Assembly (NCBI RefSeq): GCF_000773975.1
Contig: NZ_JRUQ01000076.1
Span: 1-57,204 of the forward strand
From: Erwinia typographi
GTDB lineage: Bacteria > Pseudomonadota > Gammaproteobacteria > Enterobacterales > Enterobacteriaceae
Direction: 5' to 3'
DNA length: 57,204 nucleotides
Part shown: in pieces, positions 40,770 through 49,478 of the stretch
How positions within the stretch are numbered: position 1 is the first letter of the stretch
Layout: every line of letters starts with the position of its first letter
The notes under the pieces: model-generated
The model's database searches: none
The model's input: only the letters and a program-made list of their open reading frames with translations
What the model was told of the DNA's origin: nothing
Program-made: the position numbers and the translations under genes

Positions 40770-42865
40770 GTTATGCGTCTGCCAGCGCCATCCGGCGTGA
40801 TGTGTCAGAGCTCCTGAAAGCCCCCCGGCGTATGCCAGTAGCTGAAGCCGTTTCCCGGTATATGCGTGTACCGCTGGGGGGCGGTAGTTCGCTGCCCTGG
40901 GATGCCACACTTACACCCTATATTACAGAGCCAATGAACTGCCTTGCATCACGTAACTATGATGCAGTTGTGTTTGTCGGACCTGCGCGAACCGGCAAAA
41001 CCCTCGGGCTGATAGATGGCTGGATCATTTATTCTGTAGTTTGTGACCCGGCTGATTTTCTGCTGATACAGATGACAGAGGAAAAGGCGCGCGAGCACTC
41101 CAAAAAACGACTGGATCGCGCGTTTCGCTGTAGCCCGGAAGTTGCCAGACGCCTCAGTCCGCGCGCCAGCGATAATAACGTTCATGACCGGACCTTTCGG
41201 GCCGGGAACTACCTGAAAATTGGCTGGCCGTCCATTAACATCATGTCATCATCGGATTACCGGTTTGTTGCTCTCACGGACTATGACCGTTGGCCGGATG
41301 ACATAGACGGGGAGGGTGATGGTTTTTCGCTGGCCTCCAAACGTACAACAACCTTCATGTCATCGGGTATGACGCTGGTTGAGAGCAGCCCGGGGCGGGA
41401 AATATCTGACACTAAATGGCGGCGCCAGTCACCGCATGAAGCGCCGCCGGCAACCGGGATTTCATCGTTGTATAACCGCGGGGATCGCCGCCGCCTGTAC
41501 TGGCCATGTCCTCACTGTGGCGAATATTTTCAGCCCTCAATGGAAGTAATGACTGGCTACCGTGACCAGTCCGACCCGGTAAAAGCCAGTGAGGCTGCGC
41601 ATATTAGCTGCCCGCATTGCAACGGTATGATCACTGCTGACAAAAAGCGTGAATTAAATAAAGCGCATGTCTGGTTACGTGAAGGTGAAAAAATAGACGC
41701 CGCTGGCAACCGGACAGGCGAGGCCCGGCGGTCACGTATTGCATCGTTCTGGATGGAAGGTCCCGCTGCAGCCTATCAGACCTGGGCGCAACTGACCTAC
41801 AAGTTACTGACTGCCGAACTTGAGTATGAGATGACCGGTAGTGAGGAAACGCTGAAGGCGGTCATCAATACCGACTGGGGATTAACTTATCTGCCCCGTT
41901 CCGCAACGGACACCCGCAAAGCTGAAACTCTGATGGCCCGCGCTGAGGCGGTAAACCGTCGCACTGTACCGGACGGTGTGCATTTTCTGGTCGCGACGGT
42001 AGACGTCCAGGGTGGGAAAAACAAACGTTTTGTTGTTCAGGTGACCGGATATGGTGCGCACGGCGAGCGCTGGATTGTAGACCGTTACAATATCCGCTAC
42101 TCACTGCGCAGTGGACCGGACGGAGAGAGTCTACCCATTTCCCCCGATGCATATCTGGAGGACTGGTCTCTGCTGCGAACAGATGTGCTGGATAAACGTT
42201 GGGCGATGTCATCAGATCCTTCTGTCACACTGCCGGTGTTGGCGATGGCCGTCGATTCTGGTGGTGAGGATGGTGTTACCGGCAACGCGTACGAATTCTG
42301 GCGTCAGTGCCGCAGGGACGGCGTTCACAAACGTGTCTATCTCTTCAAGGGGGACAGTACCAGCCGCAGTAAGCTGGTGACAAAAACCTTCCCTGACAAT
42401 ACTGATCGGCCCAGTCGCCGTGCTGAAGCCAGGGGTGATGTTCCGCTATATCTTTTGCAGACCAACCTTCTCAAAGATCGGATCAGCAATGCGTTGCAGC
42501 GGGACATGCCCGGCCCAAATTATGTGCATTTTCCTGACTGGCTGGGTGAGTGGTTCTACGACGAACTGACTTACGAAGAACGCGGCACAGATGGCAAGTG
42601 GCAGAAACCTGGCAAGGGGGCTAACGAAGCGTTTGACCTTATGGTGTATGCCCATGCCGTAGTCATTTTGCGCGGATACGATCGAATCAACTGGGATGCG
42701 CCACCAGAGTGGGCGCGTGCACCAGACCGATCAGCTTCTGTCCCTAAAATCCGGCAATCTCAGCCGGTGTCCCGGCAAACCGAACCTGAATCAAAACCAG
42801 CGGAAACCCGCCAGGCTTCATCGCCTTCTGCGTGGGCGCCCGCATCTAACGGAGGCTGGCTGTGA
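40766..42865 (+). CDS. Terminase large subunit, lambda gpA family
   Basis: 699 residues. DNA-packaging motor and cos nuclease. Features: ATPase adenine-binding region, Walker A-like FVGPARTGKTLG, motor acidic motif LTDYDRWPDD, zinc-like CPHCGEYF and CPHCNG pairs, nuclease region VATVDVQGGKNKRFVVQV, C-terminal variable tail rich in S and P. Overlaps the small subunit by 4 bp. Confidence 0.95.
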   Translation: MSYASASAIRRDVSELLKAPRRMPVAEAVSRYMRVPLGGGSSLPWDATLTPYITEPMNCLASRNYDAVVFVGPARTGKTLGLIDGWIIYSVVCDPADFLLIQMTEEKAREHSKKRLDRAFRCSPEVARRLSPRASDNNVHDRTFRAGNYLKIGWPSINIMSSSDYRFVALTDYDRWPDDIDGEGDGFSLASKRTTTFMSSGMTLVESSPGREISDTKWRRQSPHEAPPATGISSLYNRGDRRRLYWPCPHCGEYFQPSMEVMTGYRDQSDPVKASEAAHISCPHCNGMITADKKRELNKAHVWLREGEKIDAAGNRTGEARRSRIASFWMEGPAAAYQTWAQLTYKLLTAELEYEMTGSEETLKAVINTDWGLTYLPRSATDTRKAETLMARAEAVNRRTVPDGVHFLVATVDVQGGKNKRFVVQVTGYGAHGERWIVDRYNIRYSLRSGPDGESLPISPDAYLEDWSLLRTDVLDKRWAMSSDPSVTLPVLAMAVDSGGEDGVTGNAYEFWRQCRRDGVHKRVYLFKGDSTSRSKLVTKTFPDNTDRPSRRAEARGDVPLYLLQTNLLKDRISNALQRDMPGPNYVHFPDWLGEWFYDELTYEERGTDGKWQKPGKGANEAFDLMVYAHAVVILRGYDRINWDAPPEWARAPDRSASVPKIRQSQPVSRQTEPESKPAETRQASSPSAWAPASNGGWL

Positions 42866-43080
42866 ATCAGGCCGATATTGAACGTGTTTTGCAAAAGTAT
42901 ATTGAGGCGGAAATAGCCGTGCTCGACGGTAAATCCGTGGAAATTAACGGCCAGTCGATGACGATGGAGAATCTGGACAAAATTATTGCGGGTCGGGAAA
43001 AGTGGGAGCGCCGGTTGCAGCAATTTACCGACGCCCGCCTCCGTCGGCCACAGTATAGCCTGGCGAGGTTTCGGCGATGA
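42862..43080 (+). CDS. gpW-family head-tail joining protein
   Basis: 72 residues, helical, with the gpW pattern (ADIERVLQKYIEAEIAVLDGKSVEINGQSMTMENLDKIIAGREKWE). In lambda gpW joins at the connector before gpFII. It overlaps its neighbours by 4 bp on both sides. Confidence 0.88.
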   Translation: MNQADIERVLQKYIEAEIAVLDGKSVEINGQSMTMENLDKIIAGREKWERRLQQFTDARLRRPQYSLARFRR

Positions 43081-44549
43081 CATTACTGGATAACGCTATC
43101 GGCCTGCTTTCTCCTGGCTGGAAAGCTGCCCGACTGAGGTCCCGGCTGCAAATCCGGGCTTACGAAGCGGCAATGCCGACACGCACACACAGGGCAAAGC
43201 GCGAGAACCGCAACGCCAATCAGCTGACCCAGTCAGGTGGCCGCTCCATTCGCGAACAGGCCCGGTGGCTGGACAATAACCATGATCTGGTCATCGGCCT
43301 GCTCGACAAGCTGGAAGAAAGGATTGTTGGTTCACGGGGCATCGTCGTGGACCCACAGCCGATGTTAAAAACCGGCCTGCTGGCCGATGATCTTTCCAGG
43401 CAAATCCGTACCGCCTGGGCTGAATGGTCGGTTAACCCCGATGTGACAGGCCAGTTTACCCGTCCGGTGCTTGAGCGCCTGATGGCGCGTACCTGGCTGC
43501 GTGATGGTGAAGTGTTTGCACAGCTTGTACAGGGTAATGCGAGCGGTCTGGAGGCTTCAAACGGCATCCCGTTCTGGATAGAGGCGCTGGAGCCTGATTT
43601 CGTGCCACTTGAACTCAGCGATCAGGGCAATAACCTGGTTCAGGGCGTTTTCCTCAACGACTGGGGATGCCCGTTGAAATATGCCGTCTGTAAAAACCTC
43701 ATCACAACCGGGATAGCGCTTGGCGATGTGAAGCAGGTCAATGCCGATAATATGCTTCACCTCAAATTTATGCGTCGTCTTCATCAGGTCCGGGGGAACA
43801 GCCTGCTTTCCGGCATCCTGATCCGTCTGAGTGCCATGAAGGAGTACGAAGATTCAGAGCTGACCGCAGCGCGCATCGCTGCGGCGCTGGGTATGTACAT
43901 CCGCAAAGGTGACGGGATGTCGTATGACGAAGCGAACGGGAAAGACACCCGTGAACTGGATATTCAGCCAGGTATGCTGTTTGACAAGCTCCTTCCTGGT
44001 GAAGATATCGGCATGATCAAGTCTGACCGTCCCAATTCCAACCTGGAGTCTTTCCGTAACGGCCAGCTCCGGGCCGTGGCCGCCGGAAGTCGCAGCAGTT
44101 TTTCAAGCATTTCCCGTAATTACGATGGCAGCTACAGCTCGCAACGTCAGGAGCTGGTGGAGTCATTCGAAGGTTACAGCATCCTCCAGGATGCATTTGT
44201 CGCGGCCGTCACGCGCCCGATGTATCGCAGTTGGCTGAATATGGCAATCATTTCCGGCGTTATTAAGGTGCCTGCTGATGTTGCCCGTGAAACGCTGATG
44301 AATGCGGTCTACAGCGGTCCGGTAATGCCGTGGATTGACCCGCAGAAAGAGGCAAACGCCTGGCGAACCATGATCCGCGGTGGTTCCGCAACCGAGAGTG
44401 ACTGGGTGCGCGCACGCGGAGCGAATCCGGGCGAAATTAAGCGCCGCCGTAAGGCGGAGGTGGATGAAAACAAAGAGCTGGGGCTGGTCTTTGATACCGA
44501 TCCGGCAAATGACAAAGGGGCGACCAGTGGTCAGCAAGAAAAAGAGTAA
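43077..44549 (+). CDS. Portal protein, lambda gpB-like
   Basis: 490 residues. Matches the lambda-type portal family: LTQSGGRSIREQARWLDNNHDLVIGLLDKLEERIVG, LEALEPDFVPLE, QVRGNSLLSGI, and LQDAFVAAVTRPMYRSWL. It forms the dodecameric DNA channel at the capsid vertex. The 3' end overlaps the protease-capsid gene start by about 23 bp. Confidence 0.94.
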   Translation: MTLLDNAIGLLSPGWKAARLRSRLQIRAYEAAMPTRTHRAKRENRNANQLTQSGGRSIREQARWLDNNHDLVIGLLDKLEERIVGSRGIVVDPQPMLKTGLLADDLSRQIRTAWAEWSVNPDVTGQFTRPVLERLMARTWLRDGEVFAQLVQGNASGLEASNGIPFWIEALEPDFVPLELSDQGNNLVQGVFLNDWGCPLKYAVCKNLITTGIALGDVKQVNADNMLHLKFMRRLHQVRGNSLLSGILIRLSAMKEYEDSELTAARIAAALGMYIRKGDGMSYDEANGKDTRELDIQPGMLFDKLLPGEDIGMIKSDRPNSNLESFRNGQLRAVAAGSRSSFSSISRNYDGSYSSQRQELVESFEGYSILQDAFVAAVTRPMYRSWLNMAIISGVIKVPADVARETLMNAVYSGPVMPWIDPQKEANAWRTMIRGGSATESDWVRARGANPGEIKRRRKAEVDENKELGLVFDTDPANDKGATSGQQEKE

Positions 44550-46572
44550 TACGCGCTGTTCTCCGCGCGGATCATCCGGCGATCGCAGCTGGTTTCGCAT
44601 GAAAGCCAGCGGCGATCGTCAGGCGGATATCTATATCTACGATGAGATTGGTTACTGGGGCGTTACTGCGCGGCAGTTTGCCGGGAGCCTGAAGTCGCTT
44701 GGCGACCTCGATCATATCAATCTTCACATTCATTCACCAGGCGGCGATGTGTTTGACGGCATCGCAATCTACAACCTGCTGAACGGTCATTCAGCCAGTA
44801 AAACCGTTTATATCGATGGTCTTGCTGCGTCAATGGCTTCCGTGATCGCAATGGTCGGTAATCCGGTCATCATGCCGGAAAATGCCATGATGATGATCCA
44901 CAAGCCATGGGGCGTCACCGGTGGTGATGCCAACGATATGCGTGATTACGCCGACCTGCTGGATAAGGTAGAAACGGTGCTCATTCCTTCCTATGCCAAA
45001 AAGACCGGAAAAACCACAGATGAACTGGCTGACATGCTGGGGGAAGAGACCTGGATGACGGCGCAGGAATGCATTGAGCACGGCTTTGCCGATCAGTTAA
45101 CCCCCGCAGTGCAGGCGATGGCCCGCATAAATTCAAAACGAATCGAGGAATTCAACGCTATGCCACGTAACCTTAAACATATGATCACTCCGCCGAAAGC
45201 CTCAGCGGCACCGGCTCCTCAACCAGCACCACAACCCGCGCCTGCCGTACCACAACCGGCTCCGGCAGCAATTGCGGATGAAAATGCTATCCGTGCACAG
45301 GTTATTGCCGAGCAACGCGCTCGCGTGACCGGTATCCGTGATCTGTTTGCCGGTTTTGGCGGTCGCCATCAGGCACTTCAGGCTGAATGTATCGAAGATA
45401 TCGAATGCGATGTTAACCGGGCGAAGGATAAGCTGCTGGCCGCACTGGGTCAGGAGTCCACGCCGACAAATCGCCCTGCGGCAGCGAATCACATTCATGC
45501 AGGTAACGGCAATATTACCGGTGACGGTATTCGCCAGGCGCTGATGGCGCGTGCAGGTTATGAAAACCGCGATAACAGCAACCCCTACAACGCTATGTCG
45601 ATGCGTGAGTATGCGCGCATGTCCCTGACCGAGCGGGGAATCGGGGTGGCATCGTATAATCCGATGCAGATGGTGGGACTGGCGCTGACTCACAGTACCT
45701 CAGATTTCGGTAATATCCTGCTGGATGTAGCCAACAAGTCTATTCTTCAGGGCTGGGAAGAGGCGGATGAGACCTTTGAACAGTGGACTAAAAAAGGCCA
45801 ACTTTCCGACTTCAAAACGGCGCATCGTGTTGGTCTTGGCGGCTTCCCGTCACTCCGTAAAGTGCGGGAAGGGGCGGAATATAAGTACGTCACCACCTCC
45901 GATCGGGGCGAGCCGATTGCCCTGGCAACCTACGGCGAAATCTTCTCCATTACCCGACAGGCAATCATTAACGATGACCTGAATCAGCTGACGGACGTGC
46001 CGCTGAAAATGGGGCGCGCTGCAAAAGCGACAATCGGCGATCTGGTGTACACCATTCTGACCAGCAACCCGAAAATGTCAGACGGGAAAGCTCTGTTCAG
46101 TTCTGACCACCGCAACATGGCTTCCAGCGGCATTGATGTGAGCGGACTGGATGCGGCACGTCAGCTGATGCGTACGCAGAAAGAAGGAACAACCGGACGC
46201 ACGCTGAACATTCGCCCCGCTTTTCTGCTGGTGCCAACCGCACTGGAAACCATGGCAAGCCAGACCGTGAAATCTGCAAGCGTGAAGGGGGCGGACGTCA
46301 ACGCCGGTATCATCAACCCGATCCAGAACTTCGCTACCATTATCGCCGAACCACGCCTGGACGATAAAAGTGCAGTTCAGTGGTATCTGGCGGCGGCGCA
46401 GGGTATGGACACCATCGAAGTGGCCTACCTGGATGGTGTGGAAGCGCCTTATATCGATCAGCAGGAGGGGTTCAACACTGACGGTATTGCCACCAAGGTG
46501 CGCATTGATGCTGGTGTTTCCCCACTTGACTGGCGTGGTCTGGTCAGGTCAACCGGTGAGCAGGGTTCCTGA
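44527..46572 (+). CDS. ClpP-like prohead protease fused to major capsid protein
   Basis: 681 residues from GTG 44527, which has AAAGGGG upstream inside the portal gene. The N-terminal 200 residues are a ClpP/S14-type protease: HSPGGDVFDG, catalytic Ser in GLAASMASVIAM (about 102), His in MMMIHKPWG (about 124). A P/A-rich linker (APAPQPAPQPAPAVPQPAP) and a scaffold-like helix follow, then the Mu-type major capsid domain to the end. The same fusion is known in Gifsy-2-like phages; the protease should release the capsid part during maturation. Upstream ATGs lie deep in the portal gene and are not used. Confidence 0.92.
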   Translation: MVSKKKSNTRCSPRGSSGDRSWFRMKASGDRQADIYIYDEIGYWGVTARQFAGSLKSLGDLDHINLHIHSPGGDVFDGIAIYNLLNGHSASKTVYIDGLAASMASVIAMVGNPVIMPENAMMMIHKPWGVTGGDANDMRDYADLLDKVETVLIPSYAKKTGKTTDELADMLGEETWMTAQECIEHGFADQLTPAVQAMARINSKRIEEFNAMPRNLKHMITPPKASAAPAPQPAPQPAPAVPQPAPAAIADENAIRAQVIAEQRARVTGIRDLFAGFGGRHQALQAECIEDIECDVNRAKDKLLAALGQESTPTNRPAAANHIHAGNGNITGDGIRQALMARAGYENRDNSNPYNAMSMREYARMSLTERGIGVASYNPMQMVGLALTHSTSDFGNILLDVANKSILQGWEEADETFEQWTKKGQLSDFKTAHRVGLGGFPSLRKVREGAEYKYVTTSDRGEPIALATYGEIFSITRQAIINDDLNQLTDVPLKMGRAAKATIGDLVYTILTSNPKMSDGKALFSSDHRNMASSGIDVSGLDAARQLMRTQKEGTTGRTLNIRPAFLLVPTALETMASQTVKSASVKGADVNAGIINPIQNFATIIAEPRLDDKSAVQWYLAAAQGMDTIEVAYLDGVEAPYIDQQEGFNTDGIATKVRIDAGVSPLDWRGLVRSTGEQGS

Positions 46573-46592
46573 TTATCCTCCAGCAGTTAACC

Positions 46593-46611
46593 GCCCGTAA
46601 GGGCTTTTTTT
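46593..46611 (+). terminator. Intrinsic terminator inside the structural operon
   Basis: GCCC (46593-46596), GTAA, GGGC (46601-46604), then TTTTTTTAT. A short stem with a perfect T-tract after the capsid gene. It may lower expression of later genes unless polymerase is Q-modified. Confidence 0.65.
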
Positions 46612-46652
46612 ATATCTGAAATCCGGCCAGATGGCCGGATGGAGACCAGAAG

Positions 46653-47021
46653 ATGGCTAAGAACTTTGTTCAGAATGGCAATACCATCCCCGTTACCAAT
46701 GCGGGCTCAGAAGTGATCACCAGCGGTGATGCCGTAGTGGTCGGTAATATTGTGGCGATTGCCATCACCGATATTGCCGTGGAGGGCACCGGAGACGGCT
46801 TTACTGATGGCGTTTTCCAGTTGCCAAAGATCAGTGCGGATGTCCTGTCACAAGGGGCAGCGGTATTTATCAGTGACGGCACCGCACAGGCCAGCGCTGA
46901 AGGTGGCATTTATGCCGGTATTGCCTGGGAAGATGCGCCAGCTGGCACCACGGTGGTTAATGTGAAAATCAACGTGGGTGCGGTACCAGCAGCAACGGAA
47001 GCTACCGAAAGTGGCAGCTAA
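46653..47021 (+). CDS. Capsid decoration protein (DUF2190)
   Basis: 122 residues. DUF2190 pattern: MAKNFVQNGNTIPVTNAGSEVITSGDAVVVGNIVAIA... ending in small and acidic residues. It takes the place of lambda gpD and probably binds the expanded capsid lattice. AGACCAGAAG precedes the ATG. Confidence 0.88.
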   Translation: MAKNFVQNGNTIPVTNAGSEVITSGDAVVVGNIVAIAITDIAVEGTGDGFTDGVFQLPKISADVLSQGAAVFISDGTAQASAEGGIYAGIAWEDAPAGTTVVNVKINVGAVPAATEATESGS

Positions 47022-47289
47022 CCCCTTTGACCGGCTGGCCGTACGTATGGATTCCGTGACTGCCAGCCGGTTAGGGCGTGAAGTCACCATTAACGGTACA
47101 GAAATGATCGCGGTTGAAAGTCATTTTTTGCCTGAAATGGGCGCGCTCGGAGGGGATGGCCTTTCTCTGGTTGTGTTTGATGCGGATTACCGTGCCCGGA
47201 CCGGCGACGTGGTCACATTTAATGGCGATGAATACAGCGTGACTCGTCACGCTAAGTTCAACGGTAAGTCGCAAATATGGCTGGAATGA
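47011..47289 (+). CDS. Head-tail joining protein, gpFII-like (Gifsy-2 'sugar transporter-like' fold)
   Basis: 92 residues from GTG 47011, overlapping the decoration gene by 11 bp. MDSVTASRLGREVTINGTEM...GDVVTFNGDEYSVTRHAKFNGKSQIW is the pattern of a Gifsy-2 protein of solved structure misnamed as an ATP-binding sugar transporter; it is a head-tail connector relative. Confidence 0.83.
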   Translation: MAANPFDRLAVRMDSVTASRLGREVTINGTEMIAVESHFLPEMGALGGDGLSLVVFDADYRARTGDVVTFNGDEYSVTRHAKFNGKSQIWLE

Positions 47290-47292
47290 TCA

Positions 47293-47847
47293 ATGAGCAT
47301 AAAGGGACTGGAACAGGCGATCGCAAACCTGAACAGCATCAGCAAGACCGCCGTTCCGCGCGCGTCCTCGCAGGCCGTTAACCGTATTGCTGTCCGGGCA
47401 ATCGGGCGGAGCAGCACGGTGGTATCGCGTGAAACCCGCGTACAGAGAAAGCTGGTCATGCAGCGTTCGAAGCTGAAAAAAGCGTCTGTGAAAAACCCCG
47501 TCGCCACCCTGCGCGTTAACCGTGGCGATCTTCCTGCTATCAAGCTGGGCGCGGCCCGGGTGCAGCTATCCCGGCGGGCCGGACGCGTGCGCGGTGAAAA
47601 CAGTGTGCTGAAGATTGGCCGCTATTCCTTCCCACATGCATTTATCCAGAGGCTGGCTAACGGGCGATGGCATGTTTTGCAGCGTACCGGCAAAGCCCGC
47701 TATCCGGTTGAAGTGGTCAAAATCCCGATGTCTGTGCCACTGACAACAGCTTTCAGAGATCAGCTTCCGAAGCTGATGGAAAGTGACATGCCCAGGGAAA
47801 TGGCCTCCGCCCTTAAAAATCAGCTCAGGATCATCATTAAGCGATGA
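47293..47847 (+). CDS. Minor tail protein Z-like
   Basis: 184 basic residues. It matches the lambda gpZ family (SRETRVQRKLVMQRSKLKKASVKNP, HAFIQRLANGRWHVLQRTGKARYPVEVVKIPM), a tail completion protein needed for infectivity. Followed by the gpU-like gene with a 4-bp overlap. Confidence 0.88.
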   Translation: MSIKGLEQAIANLNSISKTAVPRASSQAVNRIAVRAIGRSSTVVSRETRVQRKLVMQRSKLKKASVKNPVATLRVNRGDLPAIKLGAARVQLSRRAGRVRGENSVLKIGRYSFPHAFIQRLANGRWHVLQRTGKARYPVEVVKIPMSVPLTTAFRDQLPKLMESDMPREMASALKNQLRIIIKR

Positions 47848-48248
47848 ATAAACACACCCTTATCCGGCAGGCCGTCATCAATTCTCTCAAAGAGGTCATC
47901 ACCGACCCCTCTGTGCGCTGGTATGACGGTCGTCCGGCAATACTCAATGCGGAAGAACTGCCCGCCCTGGCTGTTTATCTCACGGATGCACAGCCTACGG
48001 GTGGCATGCTGGATGAAGATGAATGGCGTGCTGTGCTGCATGTGGAAGTTTTTCTGAAGGCTGTCAGCCCTGACTCTGCACTGGATACTTGGATGGAGAA
48101 CAACATCTATCCGGCGTTTTCAGCTATGCCTGCGCTGTCGGCGCTGGTCGAAATGATTGTTGCGGATGGTTACGACTACCAGCGCGACGATGAAATGGCA
48201 ACGTGGGGATCTGCTGATCTCCGCCACACACTGACTTATTACCTGTGA
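47844..48248 (+). CDS. Minor tail protein U (tail terminator)
   Basis: 134 residues. gpU pattern: [18 protein letters not shown]...[28 protein letters not shown]...[14 protein letters not shown]. The terminator protein stops tail-tube polymerisation and joins the head. Confidence 0.88.
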   Translation: MNKHTLIRQAVINSLKEVITDPSVRWYDGRPAILNAEELPALAVYLTDAQPTGGMLDEDEWRAVLHVEVFLKAVSPDSALDTWMENNIYPAFSAMPALSALVEMIVADGYDYQRDDEMATWGSADLRHTLTYYL

Positions 48249-48255
48249 GGACATT

Positions 48256-48741
48256 ATGGCTGCTACTGATCCGTCCGTACCCGTTAAAGGTGCACGCACC
48301 ACACTCTGGATGTATACCGGAACCGGTGATGCATACGCCAGCCCGACATCCGATGATGACTGGACCCGTCTGGCGCAAATTAAAGACCTAACGCCTGCAG
48401 AGCTGACTGCTGATTCTTATGATGATTCTTTCCTTGATGATGATAACGCTGACTGGGCGTCCACCACGCAAGGGCAAAAGTCAGCGGGGGAAGCCAGTTT
48501 TACCCTGGCATGGAAACCCGGCGAGACAGGTCAGCAGACGTTGATTACGTGGTTTGAGGAAGGGAGTGACAAGCCTTACAAAATTAAATACCCCAACGGC
48601 GTGGTGGATGTTTTTACCGGCTGGGTGAGTAGCCTGGGTAAAGCTGTGGCGGCAAATGAGGTGATCACCCGTACGGTAAAAATTGCGAACAAAGGCAAGC
48701 CGCTGCTGGCTGAAGTTCAGCTGTCTGAATCCGGCTCTTAA
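48256..48741 (+). CDS. Major tail tube protein (gpV-like)
   Basis: 161 residues, beta-rich ([56 protein letters not shown]). The N-domain of lambda gpV has the same length and style. Tube-forming subunit related in fold to the Hcp proteins of type VI secretion. Confidence 0.85.
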   Translation: MAATDPSVPVKGARTTLWMYTGTGDAYASPTSDDDWTRLAQIKDLTPAELTADSYDDSFLDDDNADWASTTQGQKSAGEASFTLAWKPGETGQQTLITWFEEGSDKPYKIKYPNGVVDVFTGWVSSLGKAVAANEVITRTVKIANKGKPLLAEVQLSESGS

Positions 48742-48750
48742 GGAGAAATC

Positions 48751-49152
48751 ATGTTTCTGAAAACGGAAGAATTCAGCTTCAGTGATGAAAATCTGACGCT
48801 TTATGAGTTGTCGGCACTTCAGCGCATCGAATATCTGAACTACCTGGCTGAGATAGAAAAAAAATCCTCTCAGTCTGACAGTGACCCCAGCATCCGGCAT
48901 GCGGAGCTGGTGGCCATGGGTATCCGGGCCAGCGCCATGCTGGTGGCTATGTCGGTCTGGCACGCAGAAAGGAAAGGGCCTTCAGTACAGGAACTTTATG
49001 ACGAAATCCTCGCCACCTGGCCGGTTACCGCTCTCGGAGAGGCTGATCGCAAGATTAAAGCCCTTTCAGGGATGATGCCGCCGGAACAGGACGAACAACC
49101 ACAGACCGAAAACGTGGCTGGCGCTGAGGCCGTTACTGCGGAAAAGTCTTAG
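48751..49152 (+). CDS. Tail assembly chaperone G
   Basis: 133 residues. gpG-like, with ENLTLYELSALQRIEYLNYLAEIEKK and an acidic C-terminus. The zero-frame product ends at TAG 49150-49152. A -1 shift at GGAAAAG (49140-49146) leads into the T frame to make GT. Confidence 0.86.
   Translation: MFLKTEEFSFSDENLTLYELSALQRIEYLNYLAEIEKKSSQSDSDPSIRHAELVAMGIRASAMLVAMSVWHAERKGPSVQELYDEILATWPVTALGEADRKIKALSGMMPPEQDEQPQTENVAGAEAVTAEKS
49140..49146 (+). promoter_or_regulatory. Programmed -1 frameshift site GGAAAAG
   Basis: Zero frame reads G GAA AAG TCT TAG. Slipping back one base at AAG gives GTC TTA GCC GGG, which is open into the T-like frame starting at 49170. Lambda uses GGGAAAG at the same gene junction. 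The site here is one base different, so its efficiency may differ. Confidence 0.7.
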
Positions 49153-49478
49153 CCGGGGAACTGAGGTTCGTGATGCGGTTAGCCAGGGAGTTCAGCCGCC
49201 CGGACTGGCGGGTAATGCTGTCCGGCATGACGTCCACTGAGCTTCAGGAATGGTCACTGTTTTATCGTGACCATTATTTTAACGATCATCTTCTGGATGC
49301 GCATTTCGCAAATCTCAGTCACCTGGTGATTTCCCTGATGTGCAAAAACGATATGACGCCTGCCAGTTTCAGTTTGCTGCACCCTGATAAAAAAGATATT
49401 GAACCGAGCGATGATCAACTGATGTTGCTCGCTGAAGGTATTACCGGAGGAATACGTTATGGTGCAGGCAGTCGGTGA
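49146..49478 (+). CDS. T extension of the tail chaperone (made as GT fusion)
   Basis: Frame open from the shift point (VLAGELRFVMRLAREFSRPDWRVML...) to 49478. A GTG at 49170 exists, but by analogy with lambda the product is made mainly as GpGT. It has the compact helical character of T domains, and its end overlaps the tape measure start by 20 bp. Confidence 0.8.
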   Translation, partial: VLAGELRFVMRLAREFSRPDWRVMLSGMTSTELQEWSLFYRDHYFNDHLLDAHFANLSHLVISLMCKNDMTPASFSLLHPDKKDIEPSDDQLMLLAEGITGGIRYGAGSR

